Assembly: GCA_000711775.1 (NCBI GenBank)
Contig: ARYC01001110.1
Coordinates: 82,739 to 146,738 of the forward strand
Length of the DNA: 64,000 nt
Source of the DNA: Oxytricha trifallax
Taxonomy: Eukaryota; Ciliophora; Spirotrichea; Sporadotrichida; Oxytrichidae
Direction of reading: 5' to 3'
Position 1 is the first letter of the stretch. Each line of letters opens with the position of its first letter. Positions 11,566-22,179 of this stretch are shown piece by piece. The notes beneath the pieces are model-generated. The model saw only the letters and a list, made by a program, of their open reading frames with translations, searched no databases and had not been told where the DNA came from. A program made the position numbers and the translations under genes.

Positions 11566-14500
11566 TCAATTTATCATACTCCTAAAATAAAAACCCAAAA
11601 GGCAATTTATTAACTTTAATTGGGTTTCTATTAATAATATAGACAATTAAAACATTCTATTTAGGGCTTCAAATAAGAAAGAAACCTACTCTCCTTCAAA
11701 TATAAGCTTTATATTAAATTCAATAATTTCTAAGTAATAATAATGATATCTTTGTGTACTTGGCTACCTTTTTAGTTGTTTAATCATATTTAATCTCATA
11801 ACTCTATAATTTTCCCATTCATTAATACATATTTCTTGTTCCTATATTATTATCGTTAAATCAGGTATCTTTGAATATTTCTCATTATTGAGGTATCTAA
11901 AATTAATATCAAATAATATTTACTTCTACTTCTTTGAAAAGCATAGTAAAGGAAATCCCTTCTGGCATCTTACCTTGAAATAATTTATGAACGTGTTCAA
12001 TGGTATTGAATAAAAATGTTTCTTCAAGTTGCTAGTGATACCCTAACTCAATTTGTTTTAAAATTTTTGTATTTGAAATAGGCGAAGAATTCTAAGAATT
12101 CAGTTTCTTTGAAGAGTTTTGATTTCTTTATAAGAACCTACTAGATTTGAATTTTCTCTTTCATTTTGGCAACAGCTTGTAAATTAATATCTAACATTGT
12201 TTTACTAACTCATTTAAGAGTTTGAATCATATTTTTGAAAGCTTGGTTACCCATAATTTATCTAAGATGATTAATTAAAATCTCTGGAAGTATTTAAGTG
12301 GTGGTTGTACTAGAATTGATAGTGCTTAAAGCTTTTTCTATTTTATGAAATTGCATTATTCTTACTCACATTATTGGCAGTCATTTATTGATTATATTTA
12401 GATTAATTTGATTGTTAGTCATAAGCTGGGCTTTTGAGGAGTTTTAATAACAAATAATTAACAATAAACAATAATAATCTTTATGGAGAAATAACTTTTG
12501 AAGAAATGTGACTTCTAAAATCTCTGAACCTTGGTAAAAACAAATAATGAGGAATAATTTTTGGTTCTTGATTGAGCTTATGAATATATTTCCCAGTATT
12601 GTAGGAATACATTTGATTTGGGAAAACTAATTATAAATTAATATATTAATAATTATAATTCGTGGCAGTTAACTTTCTGGAAACCTAGACAATATGGTAC
12701 TTGGTCGATAGAGAATTCAATATTTGCTGGACTTTACTATTGGCTGTACCCCTCTATCTTATTCCTAGAGCGAGATAACTTGAATTTAACTTTTGGTGAT
12801 TTGTTTAGTTGATTTTAATGCCAAAATTAATGTCGAGTTAACTCATTCTATGAATTCGATAGAGGAGTACCGCAAATAGTAAAGTCCAGCTAATATTGAA
12901 TTCTCTAACTAACAAGTACCATATTATCTAGGTTTCCTGAAAGTTAACTGCCACAAATTATAATTATTTTAATTTAATTTATTTTATAATTTCCCAAATC
13001 AAAAGTATTCCTACAATATCAAAAGGTGGGCTAAAAATATCATTTTGATGTTCTTAAAATGAGGGCAATCTTCCTTGTCGATCCTAACTCATTGATGAAT
13101 AACTTCTACTGCTGGAATCATAAAAAACAAAATTTGTTTAAATTAAATCATTATTATGATTCAAGCCAAAGCTAGGATTAAAAGCAAAGCCATTTGACAT
13201 AGCAGAGTAATCAGAATACTATAAAATATATAAGGAAAAATTATAAATACCTCAGAATGGTCATCTCTGAATTTTTCTGATTAAACCTCAGATCTAATAT
13301 CATTCAAGATGAATTAAGTTCTTTTTTAAAGCTATATTTGTGAATATCTAGTTTTCCCCATTTTACTTAAGTTCTCTATCTATCGAAAATTTTATAAATT
13401 TTTATAGACTTAAATCTGGTTACTCTTTCATTGAATTAGAATCATAAAGCAAATCATTATCAATTGGCATAATTTTAGATAGTAATTGAATTTTTTCTTG
13501 GTTCAAAAACTTAAGCCTAATTGTGAACATCATTAAAGAACCAATTCTTACATTTTCTCTTTACTTTGCTCTATACAACCCTTATATTTCTATTAAGAAA
13601 TCTTCAATGATTCCCTCCATAATCATCAAATTATTTGGATCCTAAAATAAGTATAAATAAGATATTGTTAAATTTTATTATAATTTATTTTACCTCATCT
13701 TCGTTTAATCTTGTTTCCAACAGAATAAATACTAAAATAGATATCAGCAAGGGGATTGTTTTGATCTTAGATCTGTATTTCAATGATCTGTTCTTAACAG
13801 CGTTCATAAGTTTTACTATTTTGGAATTAACTAAACCGATATCATCCTCTATATTTGAAAAATTTGAGTTGTTTTGATGTTATTGATAAAGGGGTTCTTC
13901 AAAACCATCATTGAAGTTCTAATTGTGAAAAGTTTTAGTTTTAGCAACGCAATATCTTGAGTGAGAGTCATCCTCTTAAAAACGCACACATTCATAACAA
14001 TTAGCACATAGTACATCGAGGTAAGATGGGTTTGTTGTGAGATAAATGAAAGGGGACTCATCTTGCTCAAATTTAGGGTTCGCTCTATGATATTAGAAAC
14101 TTCTCACACCTACAGAACTCACCTAATTTTAAGATCGTATGCTTTTCATATTTGACCAACTTGTTTTAGAGCTCTTGTTGTCCTTTAAATCGATGCTCAA
14201 ATTGGTTAGGGCTATACTATCGATCTTTTAACTAAGTTACTATTGCTTAACTTATCAATCTATAATGAATTCTCTTGAGATTCGTCCTCGTCTTCACTTG
14301 AAATTACTAAATTAGCTTCTTCATCTTCTTCCAAATTATTTTCACTTGTAGGGGATTTTTCTGTTTTGATTAATTTCAGAATGTCTTCTCGGAAACTTAT
14401 TTTGCTTAAATCTGTGTGATGAAGAGTACCAGGTGTTATAAGACTTTTGTTTTTACATACTCTCTGTAGTTTATTTCCTTTAACTCAAATGCTTATATTC

Positions 14501-17500
14501 ATCATTTTCATCCTATAAGGTTCTTAGAGTTATATGTTGATGTCTATCCTGCTTGAATTCCGGTGAGCTATCATTTAGATTGTGTTTATATTAAAATCAA
14601 TATATAAAAATATCTAGTTTATTTTCATTAGCATAAAAGTCTTCAACGTATTCAGGACCACCATAAGAACAAGTTACGTTGAATTCATCAGCTTTACTCT
14701 AAACTCTGCTTCTCTGAATTATATTAAAATCCTTAGATTGCTAAGATTTGTATCTGGTATGAGGACTGCTTAGTATAGGTTTGTTATTCTAGCTTGATTT
14801 ATTATAGAATGCATAAATATTAGGCTATTATTTCTCCTCTGCTTAAGTGTCTTTGAGACTGCTTTGATTTAGATTCATTGGGATTTGTGTTTACTGCTTT
14901 TCTTTCTTCACTGATTTTACTACTATAATCTCTAAAACATAATAAAAAATGCCAAATTAACTTACATTGTTTCTGTTAGGTTTCGTACTTTAGCCTCTCT
15001 TCTTAATCTTCTTGCTCTCTAATCTCATCTACAAGCAAAGATAATTTATTCAATATTGCCAAATTACTAATCCTAAGCTTACCTTCAGCAATCCTGAAGC
15101 ATTGTGTGATGATATCGATGATGTCTTCCTACAGAGTAGGTTCAATTATATTTCTCTAAATTAGTCGCATTTGCATTCTTTACTCATTAATACTATTATC
15201 ATTTAATTGTAAAGTTTGCTGTTTCAAAACGCTTTTCAAATACTAGGAAGCTATTTTATCGATATAAAGTTGATAGATTTGATAAGTGTAAATCAAATTA
15301 TTTTGTTATATAGTCAAATTGCAGAGGCGAATAACCTTTAGTATAAGTAATAATGTTTGCTAATCGTCTATTTTGATAGTGAATTGAGGAGATTGACCAA
15401 TTTTGACTTAATTTTATACCATATATAGATCAATCTCTTATGAATTTATCTCTTAGTGTTATTGATTTTCAAATGAATCCGTTTTAACTTGATCTAAGTA
15501 AAGTTTAATATCTTGATCTTCACTGGAATTTTATTTTTTTCTTTGATATTATTCTCTATTAAATGAATTTTTAAGGAATATTTTATCTATTAGTCATTTT
15601 CCTTTTCATGTATAAATTTGTGAGTTTCCCTCTGATTAAACCATATATAATAAAAATAATATTAATTCTAGGGTCTACATGAACGACCCTTAATTTATAA
15701 ATTCTTCGTCTTACTATGTAAAATTGATTTTACTGTTTTCTTGAAGGTAAATATAAAGCTGTGTAGGACGTCTCCAAATCTTGATGTCTCGTTGATCACT
15801 TCATTTTAATCTTAAATCCCTGAGATATCCTAAATAAACAACAATAAAAAATGATGATAAAAATTATATCTGTTTATGGGAATCTATTTGTCTAATTGAT
15901 TGTGTTTCTCTCACTTTTATTTGTTTATCTATACTAATCAGCGAATGTAAAATCAATTTTTTTTTCCTAAGGCTTGGTAGTGTTGTCACTTAAAACATTC
16001 AAATTGTTTTATTCTTAGGTCTCCGAATGATTGGAGCTTTAAAGGAAATCATGCATTGTGCTGAGTTCAACAGCTACTTTATCTTTAGGGGTCTCTTTAT
16101 TCCTAACTAATTTAGTCATATCAAACATAACTGGTTCATCTTAAACGTCTTAAATAGACTATTTGCTTGTGTTCAATTGGATTTCATTCAAGTTTAGTCA
16201 GTTTATGCCTTAAATTTAAGGGATAGTATCCTAATTAAGGTAAGCTGCTTATTGATTGTTTTATTTTGAAGTTTTTTTTCTTTTCTTTGAGAGCAAACTT
16301 TGAAGTTAATTTTTTAAATCCATGTTGTTTTAGCTTTGTCTTTCTATATCCTTCTCATCTTATATGGTGATTATGACTAATTTTGGTTTAAGTTTTGTTA
16401 AAACTGCGATTCCCTTGATTTATTTTTAGATCTATCTCTCTGATCTTTGGCAATACTTGAAATAGATGGATTACGGCTTTGTTTAAATTTTATTTGGAGT
16501 TGTATGTGTTGTAAAGGAAGGTTGCTTCTTTTACTATAGAACTTATGTATCTTAAAATAATTTATAAATTCAATAAATAATTATATGATAGCATTATTCT
16601 ACAATTATGTTTCAAGACCTAACATGTTTTAGGTTTTTTTTTAAACAATTTAATTGTCATTTTAATCTTAATTTTTAATATTTAGATTATTATCCAGAAT
16701 CTATTTATAGATTGTATTGATTTTTTAATACTCTTTAGGTGACTTTATTTATGAATAATCCGTCTAAATCTATGAAATTTTACTTTATTCCTGATCTTTG
16801 ATTTATCCATTGATCTCCAGTTTATTTAGATAGTCATTTGTTGAATTATTAATTTTTAATCGAGGTTTAATGATACCTTCTTTTTAGGGACTTTCTTATT
16901 TTGAGGAGAGTTGGTATTTGTTTATCAACATGTCGTCACTCACTATATTATTTTCATTTGGATTATTATTGTAAAATGTTTCATTTATTAGCTCTTAAAA
17001 GTTTGACACTTTTGATTAGTGAGCGGGTATATTTCTCATGTGAGTTTATGAGTGATTATTATTAGAATTAATTATGATTATATAGTTAAAATAAGTCTTG
17101 TATTTTATAGTTCTGTGTTTTTTACATTTCCTCATATTTTTTGTTTTCAATCTATTTTGGGGTGATAAATATTTAATTTCTATAAGATTTTCAAACAAAT
17201 TGATTGCTTAATACTTTTTATCCCCTATTTTTAACTTCTAATGGTAAGTGGTGTCTATGAACTGCCTCTGTTTTTACAAAATGCCCCAAATATATTGGTT
17301 TTATATTTAAAATTAGCGTCCTACTGCTGTTAAGATCCTTTACGATGGTTAAAACCACTCTGATCAAAATAATATAATATATTATTATTATTATTATCAA
17401 TGTCATGAAAGGCATTGTTAATGTGTGATTGTAGTTACTCGTTGTTATTCGTGTGTCTTTGATGCTTAAATAAACTTATTTCATCTTTCATTTTATTTTC

Positions 17501-17606
17501 TTCATTTTAATCATTAAAGCTTGTATATTATGTAAATAGTTCATCGTTTTATTGCTGAAATATATATGTTATCAAAGCAAATAAATTAAAAGAATAGCAT
17601 TTCCAT
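11566..17606 (-). CDS. large Asn/Gln-rich protein with a Cys-containing domain, nested in the ferlin IES
   Basis: Not recognised. Read leftwards from about 17606 it gives long frames open only with TAA/TAG as Gln: an Asn/Gln/Ser-rich N-terminal region to about 16.3 kb (KSPKEYQKINTIYKQILDNN; RNPSISSIAKDQRDRSKNKS), an acidic tract near 14.3 kb (ENNLEEDEEANLVISSEDED), a structured stretch near 14.0 kb (YLDVLCANCYECVRFQEDDS, then HSRYCVAK) with four Cys, a hydrophobic helix near 13.73 kb (TIPLLISILVFILLE) and an ordered C-terminus (HYYYLEIIEFNIKLIFEGEQ) ending at TGA 11566-11568. GT-AG introns are seen near 14.07-14.11, 13.64-13.69 and 13.22-13.25 kb. A 422-bp palindromic element interrupts it at 12597-13018. 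A few homopolymer frame slips remain. The exact start is uncertain. Confidence 0.6.
12597..13018. mobile_element. 422-bp palindromic (fold-back) MITE-like element, copy 1
   Basis: Terminal inverted repeats TATTGTAGGAATAC and GTATTCCTACAATA bound two roughly 190-bp arms that are near-complementary, so the whole element can fold into a hairpin. Conserved blocks in both arms include GGCAGTTAACTTTC, ATAGAGAATTCAATATT and AAAGTCCAGC. It lies inside the coding frame of the minus-strand Asn/Gln-rich gene. Removing it between flanking ATA repeats joins NDIFSPPFD to TGKYIHKLNQEPKIIPHYLF in one frame. It has no coding capacity. A second copy with identical ends and nearly identical length sits at 62019-62439. 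Confidence 0.82.
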
Positions 17607-17908
17607 AAAATTAATTTATATAATATGAGAAAATAGAATTGTACTGTTATTTAGTGTCGTTATTACTGATGGGTGAGTTCATTATTATTGATTTAATGTA
17701 TTATTGTAAAATCAAGTGATTATAGTATAATGGGCTTTGGGGTTTAATAATTATTCAGTTGATAAAATTACCATTAATATTATAAGCTTTTTAATATTTC
17801 AAATTTAAATCTATAGTCATTTTAGTAATTTCTCTCTTGCTATAAATAGATTATTTAAGTTTTATTATTAGGTATTATAGCCATTATTGAACAAAAAATA
17901 CTTTATAA

Positions 17909-18782
17909 TTGTGTGGGAAACAAAAGGGATTGTGTATTTAAGGATGAAGCCACAAAGTGTAACGATCTGTTCATAAGCGGCTCATTAAACAATAAAAAAC
18001 TAGAAACTGACACTCATTCACTAATATTTTTATATATTTTGCGCATGAATACTGGTGTTTAATTATACAGTAATTGTTAATTGAAGATGCAGGACAAAGG
18101 GATCATTTAATTGGAGATGGAAGTTCCCAATCAACCTCCCTCTGGATGCAGATGAGGACTACGAAAAGGACATTTTGCAGTTACAGATGTGGGATAGAGA
18201 CGTCACCGATGCCAATGATTTAGTGGATGAAGCACAGATCCTACTCAATGATATCGATTACAGAATGCTTGACAAGTAAGTTAATTAATTCTCATTTAAT
18301 CTTTACACTTAGGGTTTACAAGAGGAAAAAGAGAGTCACTATGAAGAAAATAGATACTGAGACTAAAAAGACAGTTTGAGAAGTTCTGGGTGGTCTTCAC
18401 TAACCCAGAAGAGAAGGATAAAGATGGCAATTATATCCCATAAGGTTACGCCATGATCTCAATTGAAGTATTACCAAAGCACTTGGCTGATAAAGTGGTT
18501 ATGGTCTGGGAAGAGATGGACCAAATCAGCATCCAACTTTACCAGAACCTACTGGAAGACTCTAATTTGTAAGATTTATACTAAAACCTAATAATTCAAT
18601 TAATATAGGATTTGTTTTCACCTTGAAAGATAATTATGAAGTTAATTGGGCCAGAATTGGCAAGAAAGATCTGCCGCATTGTTTTTTGCACTGCCTTCTG
18701 CATCAACATACTTTATTGGAGATCTTTCTATGCTGGAGATATTATTGGTTCACTAATTGCTTTAGCTGTTAAGCCTTAATGA
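17909..18782 (+). CDS. ferlin, C-terminal C2 domain and tail anchor
   Basis: Continuation of the ferlin that stops at 7874. It encodes FKDEATKCNDLFISGSLNNK, then after a 70-bp interruption (probable IES, direct repeat ATT) RCRTKGSFNWRWKFPINLPL and DILQLQMWDRDVTDANDLVD, the typical last ferlin C2 domain. A 37-nt GT-AG intron lies at 18276-18312 and another near 18552-18608. The protein continues EKFWVVFTNPEEKDKDGNYI and ends with a hydrophobic tail (ICRIVFCTAFCINILYWRSF, then IIGSLIALAVKP) and TAA-TGA at 18777-18782. The tail agrees with the single C-terminal membrane anchor of ferlins. TGAs occur at 18082 (between ETDTH and RCRTK, a place where many ferlins have Trp) and 18624. Confidence 0.85.
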
Positions 18783-19252
18783 AGAATTCAATCACCAATT
18801 CATCATAGAAAATTATACATTACAATTTTAGGAATCTATAAATCATTCGATCACTTATTAAATTTTGGACTTAATACCTATTTTTTTACTGATAATTTAA
18901 TCGATTATTTTAATTGATATTTCCTATAAAAAGTGGTTAAGAAATGTAAAATAATCAGATATACAAAGTAAAAAACAGAGAAAGGATTTTAAGGAAATAT
19001 ATATGAAAATAATTCGAATGAGATTATTGAGGGAAAGTAAGAAAAAGTAATTTGAGAAAGGAAGTTTATTGAGAAATGAATTAATGTAAAGAAAGTGTAT
19101 TGAAAGATAATTGTTTTATTTTTACCTAAACATAACAAAAATCTTATACAATAACTTATTTTCATTTTAAAGGTTTACATATATCATGCGACAGTCCAAA
19201 ATACAAATTCCATATTGTTATTGTTGAATAAAGACACATAACCTCTGATTTT
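18783..19252. other. convergent intergenic region
   Basis: AT-rich sequence between the 3' ends of ferlin (+) and the RNA-binding protein gene (-). No ORF, repeat or RNA was recognised. Confidence 0.4.
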
Positions 19253-22175
19253 TCATTGACCTCCTTCATATACTTGTTCCAACCGAGACCCCCCCCTCCC
19301 ACCTCAACAACATCCCTATCCATATGAAAATTTTGATTCTCGATGTTTAAATTATTTTCCTTCATGACATCTTGATACATAATATTTTTTTTACATAAAA
19401 TATATCATTTTTTTAAAAATTATTTTTCCAACAAATCAAATGCTACTCTTTATTAAATTTTTTATTTTACAACTTTCTCTTCGTCCGCCGACTTTTTTAC
19501 TTTGATGCTCCCATAGGAAATTAATCAAAAGAATATTTCCATATGACTCGGTAATGATATAATAAAAAATTATGAGCCAAAAAACTCATACAACTAACTT
19601 TATTTAAAAAAATTCAATATAAACACTCTATTAATCTGTATTGGAAATATGATTAATTTTTATAATAAATTTTCCTAAATATATATAATTATTACCAATA
19701 ATATTTTTATACAAACTAATAGTTATGGTAAAAATTGATTTGAAAAGTATTAAAATAAAATCTATTTAAACATGTATTATTAAGAAGTTTGTAAAGGGAC
19801 TGATTTAAATATAAACAACTTCTTGATTTATTTTTAGATAGTTAGTTTTTATTAATAAATAATAATACATGTTTAAATAGATTTTATTTTAATACTTTTC
19901 AAATGAATTTTTTCCATAGCTATTAGTTTGTATAAAAATATTATTGGTAATAATTATATAAAATTAGGAAAATTTATTATAAAAATTAATCATATTTCGA
20001 ATACAGATTAATAGAGTGTTTATATTGAATTTTTTTAAATAAAGTTAGTTGTATGAGTTTTTTGGCTCATAATTTTTTATTATATCATTACCGAGTCATA
20101 TGGAAATATTCTTTTGATTAATTTCCTATGGGAGCATCAAAGTAAAAAAGTCGGCGGACGAAGAGAAAGTTGTAAAATAAAAAATTTAATAAAGAGTAGC
20201 ATTTGATTTGTTGGAAAAATAATTTTTAAAAAAATGATATATTTTATGTAAAAAAAATATTATGTATCAAGATGTCATGAAGGAAAATAATTTAAACATC
20301 GAGAATCAAAATTTTCATATGGATAGGGATGTTGTTGAGGTGGGAGGAGGGGTCTAGTTAGGGTGGGAGGGGGGTCTCGTTTTAGGGCTTGACGAGGGTG
20401 GGTCTCGGTTGGAACATATACTTTTGGATTCATCTCCTAATCAATTTCCTCTTCAGTGAATTTGATTTGATTTTTCTTGAAGTTTTTATTTGCGCTACCT
20501 GGTAACTAGTTATACTAGCCTGAAGCATTTCCACAGCTTCCGTGAATGTCTTAGCCACTACTATTATACCTGGGATTTCTGAGGTGTGGACCTGGACCTC
20601 CCATAGGTGGTGCTCCATATGTAGTTTAAGGAGGAATGTTCATGCTTGGAGGTGAAGGATAATAACCAACTTAACCTGGAGGCGGGTAGTATCCTGTAGG
20701 AGGTTAAGTTGTTGGGAGTGGTGGTTAGATCAAATCAGCACCTGGTGGTAACAATGCCTTTGATTGATCCGATCAATGTTAATTAGCATGCAGTAAGGGT
20801 GGAGCAAGTTAAGGAGGAGGTATCTAGTGCATAAGTGGTCTGGGAGGAGGTGGTTAGTGATGATGTACATGAGGTGGGTAGTAAGCTTATGGAGGAGCCA
20901 AAGCATACGGATCATAAGCAGGAGGTGGATAGCCACCATAAGGAAGAGGTGGATAGTAATATTTTCCATATTACCCATTCTGGTCATAACCTTAACGAGG
21001 AGGTCCTCTATACTAGCCTCCGATAGGATGATGCTATTATTAATAACCTCCATCATAGCCACCTCCTTAGTTGAATTTTTAAATAGATATTTAATCTGAT
21101 ATTTAAAAATGAGTTATTAAACTTTTAACTTGAGCTTATTTTATTTGCTAGCAATAGTTTTGAGGAGGTGGATGATGATGTCCACCACCTCCGCCTCCAC
21201 CTTCTCTTCTTATGATGGCATTTGCTTGATTGATCTTCATAGGTTTCTTGAATAAATAATATCCCTACATTTCAACCATAGCGTTTTAAGACTCCTCTTG
21301 ACTTCCAAATTTAAAGAAGCCATACTCTTTTGATTAGCGAGTTACTGGATCTACTATTACCTTAGCTTTAGTAACAGATGGATTCTGTTTATTGAATGCA
21401 GTCAAAAGCATCTAGTCATTCAAAAAATGAAAAAAGTAATTCTAAATTTAATTAATTCATATTAAAAGGGGTTAAAATGCTCAATTTAATTTTTAATTAA
21501 CATTAGGGTCTAGATCACCAACATAAATTTTAAATCTCCCAGCTACAACTACTAAGCACCTCCAGGTCCACCTTAATTCATCATTTAAGGATTTTAGTTA
21601 TGCATTTACAAATGAGGAGGTTATTATTGAGGTTGATTTTATATTTGCTTTATCCCACAGTTTCCGTGAGTTGCCCAGATCAATTTATAGCTTTTTGTTG
21701 TGCCTGGAAATACTGCGCCGTTTAAAAGTAGATAGACTTTTCTTGCCACATCGTGATATGAGAATTCTACAAATCCAGAGCCAATATGTAAAAATATTAT
21801 AAGGAGCATATTAATTTAAGTTACTGTCTTCTTAATAATTATTTATAAGAAATTAAAAGAGATCTTTTAACATTTAAAGTATATATAAAATGCATTACTA
21901 AGTCTGTTAAAAATTCACATATACTAATTAAAATACTAACCCAGAGGTATTCCTTTGAGTTTATCTCTGATTAATTTAACTGATTACATTCAATCTATCT
22001 ATATTAAATGCATTAGATTTATGAGTAAATTTGCCCCAGAAAACAGAGAAGAAATGTAAGTATCATTCATCCATGGCTCTTCATCCCAAAACCATAATGT
22101 CTTTGCACTTATGCTGTCGTCATATAGCTTGCCAATTTCAAGAACAATAATTTGAAGGACTTGACAAAAAAATGG
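19253..22175 (-). CDS. RBP45/SECp43-type RNA-binding protein with Gly/Pro/Tyr-rich tail
   Basis: At least two RRM domains are visible on the minus strand. RRM1: AKTLWFWDEEPWMNDTYISS near 22.1 kb, VKLIRDKLKGIPLG near 21.97 kb, then after a gap GFVEFSYHDVARKVYLLLNG and SYKLIWATHG. RRM2: FKIYVGDLDPN, FNKQNPSVTKAKVIVDPVTR, SKEYGFFKFGSQEESQNAMV. This arrangement (LW..PWM..., GDLDPNV, PSV..AKVI.DPVT) matches the RBP45/NAM8/SECp43 group that binds U-rich or tRNA-type targets. A poly-Gly/His/Pro patch follows, then a tail of GYPPP-like repeats (YPPLPYGGYPPPAYDPYALA). The frame runs to NKNFKKNQIKFTEEEIDQEM, is interrupted by the 1.14-kb fold-back element, and after its removal ends KVYEGGQ at TGA 19253-19255. 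One in-frame TGA lies at 20773. The 5' end abuts the satellite array, and the start codon is not identified. Confidence 0.78.
19276..20414. mobile_element. 1.14-kb fold-back element inserted near the end of the RNA-binding protein ORF
   Basis: A long inverted repeat with arms of about 480-560 bp pairs around a spacer near 19785-19855. The extreme ends are GTTCCAACCGAGACC (left) and GGTCTCGGTTGGAA (right). It is bracketed by a perfect 9-bp direct repeat CATATACTT at 19267-19275 and 20415-20423. Removing it with one repeat copy restores the host frame (EIDQEMNPKVYEGGQ then TGA). The right arm carries an extra G-rich stretch (20335-20400) absent from the left arm. Each arm contains the same small ORF start (MYQDVMKENNLNIENQNFHM), probably fortuitous. 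Whether it is a transposon-derived IES or a recent insertion cannot be told from one copy. Confidence 0.85.
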
Positions 22176-22179
22176 ACAA

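Larger units (their letters stand above)
7875..17921. other. giant gene-bearing IES (about 10 kb) inside ferlin, pointer TTGTGTGGGAAAC
   Basis: The 13-bp sequence TTGTGTGGGAAAC is found at 7862-7874, at the end of the central ferlin part (RVVVWET), and again at 17909-17921, followed by the expected next ferlin residues (FKDEATKCNDLF, then NNKKLETDTH). Deleting the segment with one repeat copy brings the two ferlin halves together; one base in the AAAA run after the repeat must be added to keep frame. The insert holds two complete-looking convergent genes (8037-11167 + and 11566-17606 -) and a palindromic element, and little else. I infer a germline IES containing other macronucleus-destined genes. 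Confidence 0.8.

Noticed and set aside
7875-17921. Two unrelated ferlin genes instead of one gene with a giant IES
   Set aside because: The left part lacks any C-terminal C2 and tail, the right part lacks any start, and both meet at an identical 13-bp repeat.
20827-21099. Plus-strand ORFs of 90 and 63 codons over the RNA-binding protein gene
   Set aside because: Shadows of the Gly/Pro/Tyr-rich tail, which is well explained on the minus strand.
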